From Ophiostoma sp. CBS 140.51 (taxonomy: Eukaryota; Ascomycota; Sordariomycetes; Ophiostomatales; Ophiostomataceae): a DNA stretch of 56,672 nucleotides. Location: assembly GCA_029298735.1 (NCBI GenBank), contig JANSLP010000211.1, positions 1 through 56,672 on the forward strand, written 5' to 3'. The translations under genes were made by a program, and so were the position numbers. Positions 40,086 to 49,490 of the stretch are shown here, piece by piece. Numbering within the stretch: the first letter of the stretch is position 1; each line of letters opens with the position of its first letter. The notes below the pieces were generated by a model. That model was not told the origin of the DNA, did not search any database, and saw only the letters and a program-made list of their open reading frames with translations.

Positions 40086-42965
40086 ATGGCCCGCGATCTA
40101 GGCTCCTCTTCCGACATTGACTCCGACCGCTCGAGCCCTGTCAACGCCATGACGAGCCCGCCATCTTCGCCGCCGGCTGCAGAGCCTGTCAAAACGGAGA
40201 CGGAAACCGACTACACCACCGAAATTTCCGAATTGACTGCAGCGTCAAGCGTCACCATGCCCGACATTTCCCCTGAAGAGCAAGCTCTCATCGAAGCCGA
40301 AGAGCGCCGTGCCCGCAAAGCCAATGCTGTCGAAGAAGAGCGCCGCATTGCTGCAGCTCGCCGCAAAAACAAGAAAAAGGCCGAGACAAAAGCCGAGCGC
40401 GAGGCCAAGGGTCGCGAACTGGACGAGCTTCTCAAGCAGAGCGCGGCCTTTAGCGATATCCTGACCAAAAAGACGCAGGTGCTGGGCCGTGTCGGGTCTG
40501 GGTTCGATGGCAAAGCATTGGGCGAGCACGACCTGCAAATGGCCGAGCAGCCCAAATGCTTGATTGGCGGCACAATGCGAGACTACCAGCTCGAGGGCCT
40601 GACGTGGATGCTGGAGATTTGCCTGCAAAACATGAGCGGCATCCTGGCGGACGAGATGGGCCTGGGCAAGACGGTGCAGACAATCTCTCTGATTGCCCTG
40701 TTGCGAGAACAGGAGAACTACTTGGGCCCCCACCTGATTGTTGCTCCTCTCAGCACACTGAGCAACTGGATCAACGAGTTCCAGCATTGGACACCGTCGA
40801 TCCCCGTCGTCATGTACCACGGCACGCCCCAGCAGCGCAAAGACTTGTTCAAGAACCGCATCCAGAAGCACTTGTCCAAAGGCCGGCCGACGGAGCAGTT
40901 CCCCGTGGTCTGCACAAGCTACGAAATTATTCTGCGGGACCGCATCGATTTGTCGAAAATCAACTGGGAATTCATCATCATCGACGAGGGTCACCGCATG
41001 AAGAACTTTGACTCGAAGCTTTTCCGCGAGCTGCAGTCCTTCCGCTCGGCCACCCGCTTTCTCATCACGGGCACACCACTCCAAAACAACCTGAAGGAGC
41101 TCTGGTCGCTTCTCAATTTCTTGATGCCCAAGATCTTTACCGACTGGGAGGCGTTCTCTAGTTGGTTCGATTTCAGCGAGCTGCAGGACGAGAACACCAC
41201 AGCGGAGTTCATCGAGGACCGCATGAAGCAGGATTTGGTCAAGAAGATCCACATGGTGCTGCAACCACTGCTTTTGCGGCGTGTCAAGGCCGATGTTGCC
41301 AGCTACCTCCCCAAGAAGCGCGAGTACATTCTGTATGCGCCCATGACCAAGGAGCAGACGGGCTTGTACAATGCCATCAGCGATAAGACTGTTGACACGC
41401 GCGCCTATCTGGAGAACAAGGTTGTGGAGCACTTAACCGAAGAGGCTACCAAGGAGGAAGTGGTGGAAGAGACAAACCCAGCAAAGACACGGGCCAAGTC
41501 CACGCGTGGCAAGGCGACACCAGTCAAAGTTGAGAAGATTGAGTCCATCACCATTCCTGTCCGGAGCAGCCCACGCGCCAAGAAGACAGTCGAGACGGCA
41601 CCAGCTCCTGTCAGCAAGTCCAGGAATGCCTTTGCAATGATGATGGGCAAGTCAAAGCTGTCGTCTTCTGCTTCTGTGCCGGTCATTTCTATCGAATCCG
41701 CACCGTCAGCTGTCGCAACCAAAGCTACCCGTAGCAGCAAACGCAAGACATCCCCGACAACGGAAGAATCCGTCTCCAAGAGCGCCAAGTCCAGCCGCCA
41801 CTCAACGCCCGGCAGCAGTTTCACCACAGCAGCCAGCGATGTCTCTGCCCGCAGCCGGTCCCGAGCCAGCACTCGCCGCCGCCGCACCTACCACGAGGCC
41901 GACGCTTCGGACGAAGACAAGATGTCCGACGACGAGTTTGAGGCCGCACTGCGCGACGAGTATGCCGCCGACGAGGATGACAAGAATGACTCAAGTTTGT
42001 CCGGCCTCTCCGGCGAAGAGATCCAGCGTGTCCAGACCTTGGAGCTGGCCAAGCGCGAAATCGCCAACAAAAAACTCGGCAACCCGCTCATGCAGCTGCG
42101 TCTCGTCTGCAACAGCCCACACAACTTTTACAACCCCTGGTCCTGGTCGTCGGAGAATGGTGCAGACCGCCCTGTCGACGAGTCCATTGTCACTGCCTCT
42201 GGCAAGATGCTGTTGCTCGACCGCCTCCTTCCTTCCCTCTTCCGCCGCGGGCACAAAGTCTTGATCTTTTCGCAGTTCAAGACTCAACTTGACTTGCTCG
42301 AGGCCTACTGCGCCGAGCTCCGCCGCTGGAAGGTCTGTCGCATCGACGGTTCTGTTGCGCACAGTGACCGCCAGGCCCAGATTGACTTGTTCAACCGCAA
42401 CCCACGATACAAACTGTTTTTGTTGTCGACCCGTGCCGGCGGCCAGGGCATCAACCTGGCGAGTGCCGACACGGTCATTCTCTTTGACAGCGATTGGAAT
42501 CCGCAACAGGATCTGCAGGCCCAGGACCGTGCGCACCGTATTGGCCAAAAACGGCCCGTGGTGGTGTACCGGCTGGCGACCAAGGGGACGGTCGAAGAAG
42601 ACTTGTTGATGAGCGCCGATGCCAAGCGGCGGCTCGAAAAACTGGTCATCAAGAAGGGCGGATTCCGCACCATGGGACAGAAGCTCAAGGGAAAGAACGG
42701 TGCAGCCACCGATGAGGCTGATGAAGACGGAGGTGATCTTGACGCCGACGCGTTGCGCTCTCTTCTCCTAAAGGATGGACAGGTGTACACGGTCTCGGGT
42801 GACAACAAGGAGGTCCTGAGCGACCACGATCTGGATGTGCTGTGTGACCGCAGCGACGAGGCGTATGCACAGGCAGCTAGTGGCCATGGTGATGCGGCAG
42901 CGTTCAAGGTCATTGAGACGGGCGTCAACGGCATTACCGAGTCGTTCAAGACGGCGGCAAAGTAA
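40086..42965 (+). CDS. IRC5: SNF2-family chromatin remodeller, LSH/HELLS/DDM1/IRC5 type
   Basis: This intronless 959-residue ATPase belongs to the Lsh/DDM1/Irc5 branch of SNF2 remodellers (MUS-30 in Neurospora), nuclear enzymes linked to genome stability and, in plants and animals, to DNA methylation. The N-terminus is acidic and then a basic coiled coil (RRKNKKKAETKAEREAKGRE). The first helicase lobe shows LIGGTMRDYQLEGLTWMLE, Walker A DEMGLGKT (about 189), the DEGH box (about 300) and LITGTPLQNN. The second shows VLIFSQFKTQLDLLEAYC, STRAGGQGINLASADTVI and QAQDRAHRIGQ (about 811). Between the lobes lies a long charged, Ser-rich insert (about 455-660), the usual Lsh/Irc5 position for a large insert, here full of KTRAK, SPRAKK and RSRASTRRRR motifs. 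Assignment to the branch is firm; the exact orthologue name is inferred. Confidence 0.92.
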   Translation: MARDLGSSSDIDSDRSSPVNAMTSPPSSPPAAEPVKTETETDYTTEISELTAASSVTMPDISPEEQALIEAEERRARKANAVEEERRIAAARRKNKKKAETKAEREAKGRELDELLKQSAAFSDILTKKTQVLGRVGSGFDGKALGEHDLQMAEQPKCLIGGTMRDYQLEGLTWMLEICLQNMSGILADEMGLGKTVQTISLIALLREQENYLGPHLIVAPLSTLSNWINEFQHWTPSIPVVMYHGTPQQRKDLFKNRIQKHLSKGRPTEQFPVVCTSYEIILRDRIDLSKINWEFIIIDEGHRMKNFDSKLFRELQSFRSATRFLITGTPLQNNLKELWSLLNFLMPKIFTDWEAFSSWFDFSELQDENTTAEFIEDRMKQDLVKKIHMVLQPLLLRRVKADVASYLPKKREYILYAPMTKEQTGLYNAISDKTVDTRAYLENKVVEHLTEEATKEEVVEETNPAKTRAKSTRGKATPVKVEKIESITIPVRSSPRAKKTVETAPAPVSKSRNAFAMMMGKSKLSSSASVPVISIESAPSAVATKATRSSKRKTSPTTEESVSKSAKSSRHSTPGSSFTTAASDVSARSRSRASTRRRRTYHEADASDEDKMSDDEFEAALRDEYAADEDDKNDSSLSGLSGEEIQRVQTLELAKREIANKKLGNPLMQLRLVCNSPHNFYNPWSWSSENGADRPVDESIVTASGKMLLLDRLLPSLFRRGHKVLIFSQFKTQLDLLEAYCAELRRWKVCRIDGSVAHSDRQAQIDLFNRNPRYKLFLLSTRAGGQGINLASADTVILFDSDWNPQQDLQAQDRAHRIGQKRPVVVYRLATKGTVEEDLLMSADAKRRLEKLVIKKGGFRTMGQKLKGKNGAATDEADEDGGDLDADALRSLLLKDGQVYTVSGDNKEVLSDHDLDVLCDRSDEAYAQAASGHGDAAAFKVIETGVNGITESFKTAAK

Positions 42966-43178
42966 GACGACGCTGAACAAGACCTGTACAAATATCAAGG
43001 ACAAGGGAGGTACACGCACATTTATATGAGACCATGCTATACGTTTATTACGCTTTGTTTACTTTTTCTTTTTCAGTTTACACAAAATAGAGCATGTTTG
43101 TCGAGAGTTTTCAAAATCAGAAGTTTAAATTGAAGAACGTCCAGTCAATTACAAAGTGTGGTGTGTTCGGCGAGCCGT

Positions 43179-44078
43179 TCAGTTGGCAGCGGTTGTTGTG
43201 GGAGCGGCATCAACGCCAGCATCAGCAGGCGCAGCATCATCGGCAGGAGGGGTGGCTTCTTCAGCAGGAGGCGCAGCTTCTTCAGCAGGAGGCGTGGCTT
43301 CTTCAGCAGGAGGCGTGGCTTCCTCTGCAGGAGGCGTGGCTTCCTCTGCAGGAGGGGCAGCTTCCTCTGCAGGCGGGACGGATTCTTCAGCTGGGGGCAC
43401 AGCCTCTTCGGTAGGTGCATCAGTGGCAGTCTCCGCCGGAGCATCCGTCGGAGTATCGGCAGTGATGCCCTCGGGGACAACGCCGGCCGGATCTTCGGTG
43501 GTCAACGGGCTAGAAGCATCAGTGCCGTCCGGAGACACGGTAGTCTCATCGCCATCAGCACCAAAGCCAAACGAGTCAGTGCCACTAGGGTCCGTATATT
43601 CGTAGCCGTCGTCGCCGTAGTTGCCCGGAGCGTCAGCAAAGGTACCGGCGCCGCCAGTACTTCCAAGGTTGGCGCCACCGACACCGCCGACACCGCTGCC
43701 ACCACGGTGATGTCCGTTATCGTTTCCGTTGCCATTTCCACCACGGTTACCGCGGTTGCCTCCACCAACGCCGTTGCCATTACCACCACGAGGGCCACCT
43801 CCGTTGCCTCCATTGCCGCCACGGTTGCCTCCGTTGCCACCACCATGGCCTCCGCCACCGTTGCCGCCTCGGGCACCACCACCACCTCGTCCTCCACGAC
43901 CAGCCCCACCACCACCACGGCCACCGCCTCCGCCTCCATGTCCGCCGCCACCGCCACGCTGGCGAGGCTCAAGAACCGGTGCTGAGAGGGAGAGTGTGTT
44001 GGAATTGACGACAGGTGCGGCCAAGACACCGTGAAGGGCTGAAGCCGCAGCCAGAAGAGTAATGAGGAAGTTCTGCAT
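43179..44078 (-). CDS. Secreted glycine-rich protein with PPAEEA tandem repeats
   Basis: This intronless gene encodes a 299-residue, probably secreted protein. A signal peptide (MQNFLITLLAAASALHGVLA) is followed by a short propeptide ending in a dibasic-like EPRQR site. Residues about 40-150 are a Gly/Arg/Asn-rich region built from GGGG, GGRGG and GGNGG words. A middle part (about 150-215) is acidic with Tyr and Thr. Eight tandem copies of a 7-residue unit of the type TPPAEEA fill residues about 227-282. The C-terminus AAPTTTAAN is not a GPI signal. The gene matches no enzyme family I know; the layout resembles fungal cell-surface or secreted repeat proteins. Both low-complexity regions are prone to length change. 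It is convergent with the LSH-like gene, 213 bases away. Confidence 0.7.
   Translation of the reverse strand: MQNFLITLLAAASALHGVLAAPVVNSNTLSLSAPVLEPRQRGGGGGHGGGGGGRGGGGAGRGGRGGGGARGGNGGGGHGGGNGGNRGGNGGNGGGPRGGNGNGVGGGNRGNRGGNGNGNDNGHHRGGSGVGGVGGANLGSTGGAGTFADAPGNYGDDGYEYTDPSGTDSFGFGADGDETTVSPDGTDASSPLTTEDPAGVVPEGITADTPTDAPAETATDAPTEEAVPPAEESVPPAEEAAPPAEEATPPAEEATPPAEEATPPAEEAAPPAEEATPPADDAAPADAGVDAAPTTTAAN
43233..43400 (-). repeat. Eight tandem 21-bp units encoding (V/A/T)PPAEEA
   Basis: The repeat lies inside the secreted protein gene and keeps frame throughout. Units differ mostly at the first residue (V, A or T) and the last unit reads PPADDA. Nucleotide identity between central units is high, suggesting recent copy-number change. 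Confidence 0.9.
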
Positions 44079-44627
44079 GACGATATTTTGTTGAAACGAA
44101 GGTATTTAAAGATAGTTGGCGACGAAAAAGTGTACAGTGTAGATTGATTTTTACCAGACTACAAAAGCATAATCAGAAATCAGTAGCCGACTCATTCTTA
44201 TGTATACGAAGAACTATGTTTTTTCTGTTCTTCGCGTTACTCGCAAGTGTTGCACCCCATTTCCTGTAATCTATTCATCCACCAGATCCGAAGGTGTGCT
44301 CATCGTATCACCGACCACATTCCATCATGAACAAGAGGCTATAGCTTCCCGCGTCGTAAGTCTACGCGTCACTCGGCAGATATCAAAAGCAACTTTAATT
44401 CTTGATGAAGTTGCATCTGCTTTAGAATGTTTTTTTCCGAGCAAAAAAATATTTTTGAACCAGCTACCTAGAAAGGGCCCAGAACCAAATGGTGAAATAA
44501 ACGATGTCTTCCCGCATATTATACATCTAGACTCGCGTAGAACATTGCGTCGTCGATGAAAGAAGGTTGTTGTGATTGATAATTCCCGGTAGGCGAGCCC
44601 ATTCTGGCACGTTCTTAATTTATTTTC
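44079..44627. other. Spacer upstream of the secreted protein gene
   Basis: These 549 bases contain the promoter of the secreted protein gene and the 3' end of the SLY41-like transcription unit, both on the minus strand. A plus-strand frame at 44200-44559 shows no family resemblance. Confidence 0.5.
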
Positions 44628-46282
44628 TTATTGTCCGTGATATATTTTGCTCTTTCCCCTTTTTTCTCCGCAATGTCCGAACGGCAGGCGCAAACCAATG
44701 CCGTTGGCAGACGGGCCCGCGTTCAGCGGCAGAAGAGGCTCGCCGTCCTTGGCGTTTGTCATAGTACGCGCGCGACGGTCGGCCTTGTTCTGGTTGGTGC
44801 GGTCGTAGAAGTAGAGGCCGAGGAAGGTGAGGGCGATGCCGACTGCCTGGATCCAGGTGGTCGGGCTGCGGAACCAGACAATGGCCACGGTAATGACGAA
44901 AACACGCTTGATCAGACTGGCCACAGAGTAGGTGACGGGGGAGACACGCGACAGCAGCACAAAGGCCAGCATGTTTTGCGCAAAGTGGAAGAAGCCGTTG
45001 AACACAAACTCGACAAACAGCCGGCCGTGGTCAAACGAGTTGGGGCCCTCGGACAGGTCCAGCGAGCCGTCGTACAAGAAGTCGCCCAGCAGGCCAATAC
45101 CCTCGGACCAGAGCCAGATGGGGCCCGTAATGACAAAGGCCATGCCGGATGAGTAGCACAGCAGGTTGAGCTTGTCGAGCTTGCGTGCCTGTGCACCATG
45201 GCCCTCGGCCTCAGCACGCGACGCTTCGTTGAACAACTTCTTGGAGACGATGTTCTGCGTGACGAAGATGCCCGTGGCAACAAGCGCGTACAGGATGCCC
45301 AGCAGCTGGCCACCGCTGAAGGAATGGCTGCCCGAGCAGGCCAGCGCCACACCGAGCGTCAGAGGGATGAGAGAGAGGTAGGTCGTGGTGGGATAGCGGA
45401 TATCGAGGAAAATCCGGTAGGCGAAGACGGTGAAGAGCGGGGAGAGGCCCTTGATGGTGTGCACAAGGGAGACGGGGATCTTGGTCGTCGCGGTCGAGCT
45501 GAGGAGATGGCCAGCAATCTGGAAGCCGGCCAGCGGCAGAGTCGTGCGGATGGTCTCGGCGTCCGGGTAGCGAATGCCGTGCTTGAGGGCGGGCATGCTG
45601 CGCTTCATGGACGGGAAGACCCGCGCCAGCCATGAGAGCAGGAAGCAGAATATCGAGACGAAGGCGAATTGGATGATTGTGAGGGTGGCCGGCTTCTCGA
45701 AGGCGTTGAGGATCGATTTCGACGAGGTATTTGTGAGGGCAGACGATCCGTACCAAAGGATACAGAGGAACTAGAGGAGAGACAACCTGTTAGTATATTG
45801 TTCTTCAATGCCATGTCGCATTAGAATCTGGAGCGAGGTAAACATACAATGAGCATCGGCGACACGGGCGCCTTCAATGCATCGGCAATCTCATGCACAT
45901 TCTGGCTGGTACTACCAGACCGCGTGCGTATTGTGCGCAAGGCTTCGCCAAGACTCTTCTGTCGTGAATGGCCATGGCCGCCGCCGCCGCTGTAGCTATT
46001 GGTCGCGGCCGCGTTCCAGCGCACGCTGCTGTCTTTGCGCGCCCGCCACTGGTCGACAGGCGGTAAGGATGGCTGCGCGGTCGACGTGCCGTTTACTTTG
46101 CCGTTGAGGTTGTGGCCATGGTCAAGGCCGGCGGTGTCGTGCACATCAAGTTCGGGAAACTTTTCGAGGCCCTCGTCTTGAGAGCCCATTGCTGCTGCGT
46201 CGAGCGTGCGTCGGGGCACGGGCGCGTTGTTTGGAGACGGCTTTCGGAGGACAGTCGTAGATGTGGTTGTCGCATGAGGCAT
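44628..46282 (-). CDS. SLY41: Triose-phosphate-transporter family membrane protein, SLY41-like
   Basis: This is a multi-pass transporter of the drug/metabolite (TPT, DUF250) superfamily, about 525 residues, probably in the ER/Golgi membrane. Exons are 46282-45848 and 45770-44628; the 77-base intron has GTATGT, a TACTAAC branch site and CTCTAG. Exon 1 gives a long soluble N-terminus. The membrane core starts across the junction (SPMLI / FLCILWYGSSALTNTSSKSI), with TLTIIQFAFVSIFCFLLSWL, GFQIAGHLLSSTATTKIPVS, LVHTIKGLSPLFTVFAYRIF, TYLSLIPLTLGVALACSG and IQAVGIALTFLGLYFYDRTN, about ten helices in all. The KISVSLVHTIK-like and KxxxVxT-type motifs match fungal Sly41, a suppressor of ER-to-Golgi transport defects in yeast. 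The substrate is unknown. The C-terminus after the last helix is basic and soluble. Confidence 0.88.
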
Positions 46283-47266
46283 ATTATGGGGGAAGGGAGA
46301 GAAAGAGAGAGCAGAATAGAACAGAATTAGGAGGCGAAGGAGGAGAGATGGCGGAGGGCGAAGGATGGGGCAATAGCAGAGTGGATGGCGAATCGACGAA
46401 TCGAGCGATGCTTCAAAACGAGAGGACAGGGTTCAGTGGCGCCCAGAGCCAGCCCATTTGAGTATCAGACGGTGGTAGAACGGTGGTAGTGTACTTGTAC
46501 GCTGTACTCGTAATTGGAACTCGTAAAGTCGAGGAGCGGACAATCGGCGTTCGAGGAACGGACGGAGAATCACTGGTGAGGCTAGGATTCAATATGGGAG
46601 TTGAACGGGAAAATCGGCGACACGGCACACGGGCTGAAAGGGGTGGTTGCAGAGAGTGCAGAGAGTGCAGAGAGTGCAGAGAGTGCAGAAAATACAGAGA
46701 GATACAGAGAGACGAGACGGCGTCCCATTTCAATGAGATATTAGAACGTAACAAGCGTGTACTACCTGCTGCAGGAAAGTGCAGGAACTGGCGTCAATAC
46801 GAAATTGGGAAGCGGGTCTTTCGTATCGGCCAGTGGTAGCTGACGAGTACTCATCACAACTGGAGCAGGTGCGTTTCTGGGTGTGTTTCGGTGCTCTTCT
46901 GTGCTTGTGGAAATCTGGAAAGACGTAATCTAATCCGCTAGTCCGGATTCGGAAAATTCCAATCTTGGGGTTTTTCACTAGCCACAGTCTATGCTGCGCC
47001 ACATCTTGATTGTGCTCCTGCCAGGCAAAGCAAGCAGGCGATCGAGCTATCACCAAAATTTCGCGTTGGCGTGCGCAGAGCAATTGTAGGCGTTGATTTG
47101 CCTGCAGAACAGCAGTCAATCAGTCAATCTATTTCAACAACCACAACGCCAACATCGCCAAACGACATCACCAGAGTCGTGCTTTCGACGAGTACTTACT
47201 CACACCATTCGAGAGAGCCCATTTTATACATACTTTGCTCCGCGGCCAGCGGTCTGGGAGGGAATC
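46283..47266. promoter_or_regulatory. Divergent promoter of SLY41-like and SF3B2 genes
   Basis: This 984-base stretch separates two divergent genes. Near the SLY41-like start it is GA-rich on the plus strand. It holds a 9-bp tandem repeat at 46652-46687. No other element stands out. Confidence 0.5.
46652..46687 (+). repeat. Four tandem copies of GAGAGTGCA
   Basis: Four exact 9-bp units lie head to tail in the shared promoter, followed by degenerate copies (AATACAGAGAGATACAGAGA). The repeat is about 370 bases upstream of the SLY41-like start. Confidence 0.85.
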
Positions 47267-49207
47267 ATGGCGGCCCCCAAGATGACCAAGAACCAGATGC
47301 GGCGGGCGAAGAAGAAGGAGGAGAAGAAGGCCAAGGCGGAGGTCAGTACCCGACTACAGGTATGGAACCTATCTCTAAGTGCAGACATCACCAATACTAA
47401 CACACTTCAGTCCGCGGCCGAGCCACAGTCCACAGAGAAGAACGGAGCCACCGAACCAACATCCGAAGCGAAGCCCGAGACCACATCACCAACAACAGCA
47501 ACAGAACCAGCAGCAAATGGAGATGCGAAGAAGGTGGAAGGTGCATCTGATGCCGACGTCAAGGAAGAGCCCGACACCGCCCCCGGCGGCTTCGACTACG
47601 ACGACCCGGCGTTTGCCCAATTCAAGGACGTCTTCAGCAAATTCGGACCCAACCCAGAAGACGACGACGTAGCTCGCGAAGCCAATGCCGGCAACCAGGG
47701 CGAGGTCTTTATGAACGACCACTTTGAGATGATTCCAGATGAGGAGGACGAGGACGGCGGACGGCCCAAGCTCTCGAAAAAGAAGCGCAAGAAGCTCAAC
47801 ACACTCTCTATCGCAGAGCTCAAGGCTCTTGTGCAGAACCCCGAGGTGGTCGACTGGCACGACGTCTCGTCCTCGGATCCCCGGTTGCTGGTCGTCATCA
47901 AGGCGCAAAAGAACGTCGTCCCCGTGCCCGGCCACTGGTCCCTTAAGCGCGAATACCTGTCCAGCAAGCGCGGTGTCGAAAAGCCTCCCTTCCAGCTACC
48001 GCCCTTTATTGCCGAGACGGGCATCACCGAGATGCGCGATGCCGTGCTCGAGAAGCAGGCCGAGCAGACACTCAAGCAAAAACAGCGCGAGCGTGTGCAG
48101 CCGAAGATGGGCAAGCTCGACATCGACTACCAAAAACTCTACGACGCTTTCTTCCGCTTCCAAACAAAACCATCCCTGACGCGCTTTGGCGACGTCTACT
48201 ATGAGGGCAAGGAGTGGGAGACGGAGTTCCGCAACTTCAAGCCCGGCCCGCTCAGCGATACACTCAAGGAAGCCCTGAACATGATGCCAGGGTTCCCACC
48301 ACCGTGGTTGCTCCAGCAGCAGCGCATCGGCCCTCCGCCCTCCTACCCGAACCTCAAGATTCCCGGTCTCAACTCTACACTACCTCCCGGCGCATCCTGG
48401 GGCTTTGCTCCAGGGCAGTGGGGCAAGCCTCCCGTGGACGAATACAACCGGCCACTGTACGGCGGTGACGTCTTTGGTGTGGCGGGTGCCGACGGTACAT
48501 CTAGTGCAGATGCCAGTCAAACAGCAGCTGGTGAGCCGATTGAGCGGGAGATTTGGGGTGAGCTGCAGCCACCAGGCGACGATGAGTCCGAAGAAGAGGA
48601 AGAAGACGACGATGAGGAGGAGGAGGATGATGAGGACGGGGACGACCGCGATGTGCCGGGCGGCCTGGAGACACCGAGTGGCTACATCAGCTCGGTGCCC
48701 ACCGACTTTCCCACAGGACCGCCCGGTGTCGATGCAAACATGTCGGGCGAGTTTGATCTTCGCAAGCAACGGCGCGGCTACGAGACGGAGGAATCGTCAG
48801 CAGGAGGGCCGCCGCGGTCAGCCTACACAGTCATCCCCGAGCGGCAGGCACAAGCACAAGGTTTCTTTGGCAGCGACCGGACATACGACCTGTCGAAATC
48901 GGGCGGTGGTGGCGGTCCATCTGTGCCTGTGCTGGGCCAGGACGACGATGGCGCGCGCAAGCGCAAGAAGCCTGGCGATGTGGATGTGGCGCTGGATCCC
49001 GATGCGCTGCTGAGCAACGATGGCATCAGCAAGGACGAGCTGAAGCAGCGGTTCGAAGAGGGCCGCAAGGAAGAGGGTGTGGGCGCGCAGTGGCGGCACT
49101 ACGACGACGATCTGAGCGACATGATTGCCCAAGAGAGCCGGAAACGCCAAAAGGTCGTCGAGGACCGTAAGACAGACAAGAAGAAGGAAGCCAAGTATCG
49201 CTTCTAG
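47267..49207 (+). CDS. SF3B2: Splicing factor 3B subunit 2 (SF3b145/CUS1)
   Basis: This is the U2 snRNP protein SF3b145/Cus1, about 623 residues, which helps anchor U2 at the branch site. Exons are 47267-47341 and 47411-49207. Exon 1 gives MAAPKMTKNQMRRAKKKEEK, the usual basic start. A Thr/Pro/Glu-rich linker follows, then the conserved core: LSIAELKALVQNPEVVDWHD, SDPRLLVVIKAQKNVVPVPG, HWSLKREYLSSKRGVEK, LPPFIAETGITEMRD (DUF382) and the PSP motif region LKEALNMMPGFPPPWLLQQQ with YPNLKIPGLN. A long acidic run (about 445-475) and a charged C-terminal tail ending KKKEAKYRF complete it. The 69-base intron is a multiple of three and stop-free, and a second donor at 47360 would give a 51-base intron, so N-terminal isoforms are possible. 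It converges on ORC5. Confidence 0.93.
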   Translation: MAAPKMTKNQMRRAKKKEEKKAKAEVSTRLQVWNLSLSADITNTNTLQSAAEPQSTEKNGATEPTSEAKPETTSPTTATEPAANGDAKKVEGASDADVKEEPDTAPGGFDYDDPAFAQFKDVFSKFGPNPEDDDVAREANAGNQGEVFMNDHFEMIPDEEDEDGGRPKLSKKKRKKLNTLSIAELKALVQNPEVVDWHDVSSSDPRLLVVIKAQKNVVPVPGHWSLKREYLSSKRGVEKPPFQLPPFIAETGITEMRDAVLEKQAEQTLKQKQRERVQPKMGKLDIDYQKLYDAFFRFQTKPSLTRFGDVYYEGKEWETEFRNFKPGPLSDTLKEALNMMPGFPPPWLLQQQRIGPPPSYPNLKIPGLNSTLPPGASWGFAPGQWGKPPVDEYNRPLYGGDVFGVAGADGTSSADASQTAAGEPIEREIWGELQPPGDDESEEEEEDDDEEEEDDEDGDDRDVPGGLETPSGYISSVPTDFPTGPPGVDANMSGEFDLRKQRRGYETEESSAGGPPRSAYTVIPERQAQAQGFFGSDRTYDLSKSGGGGGPSVPVLGQDDDGARKRKKPGDVDVALDPDALLSNDGISKDELKQRFEEGRKEEGVGAQWRHYDDDLSDMIAQESRKRQKVVEDRKTDKKKEAKYRF

Positions 49208-49490
49208 TTCCTGTCTCTGTCAAAATTGATTTTACCTCACTTTTGTTTTGTTTGGGATACTCTATCGTGCATGGACGTCATTTTGTTTTTTACTGGGAGT
49301 TGGTGGCGGGAATCTACAAAACCAAATCTTCGTTGACTCTGTAACAAAAGCATATTTAGTCTTTATTATTTTCATTAATATCCAGTCCCCGTCAATTTCC
49401 TATAATATCCCGTTTCCCAATAGTACGCTATGCCATGCAAGTGATAAAATAAAGCCAAGTACTCTGTAGTAAAAAAACGACTGCTACATC

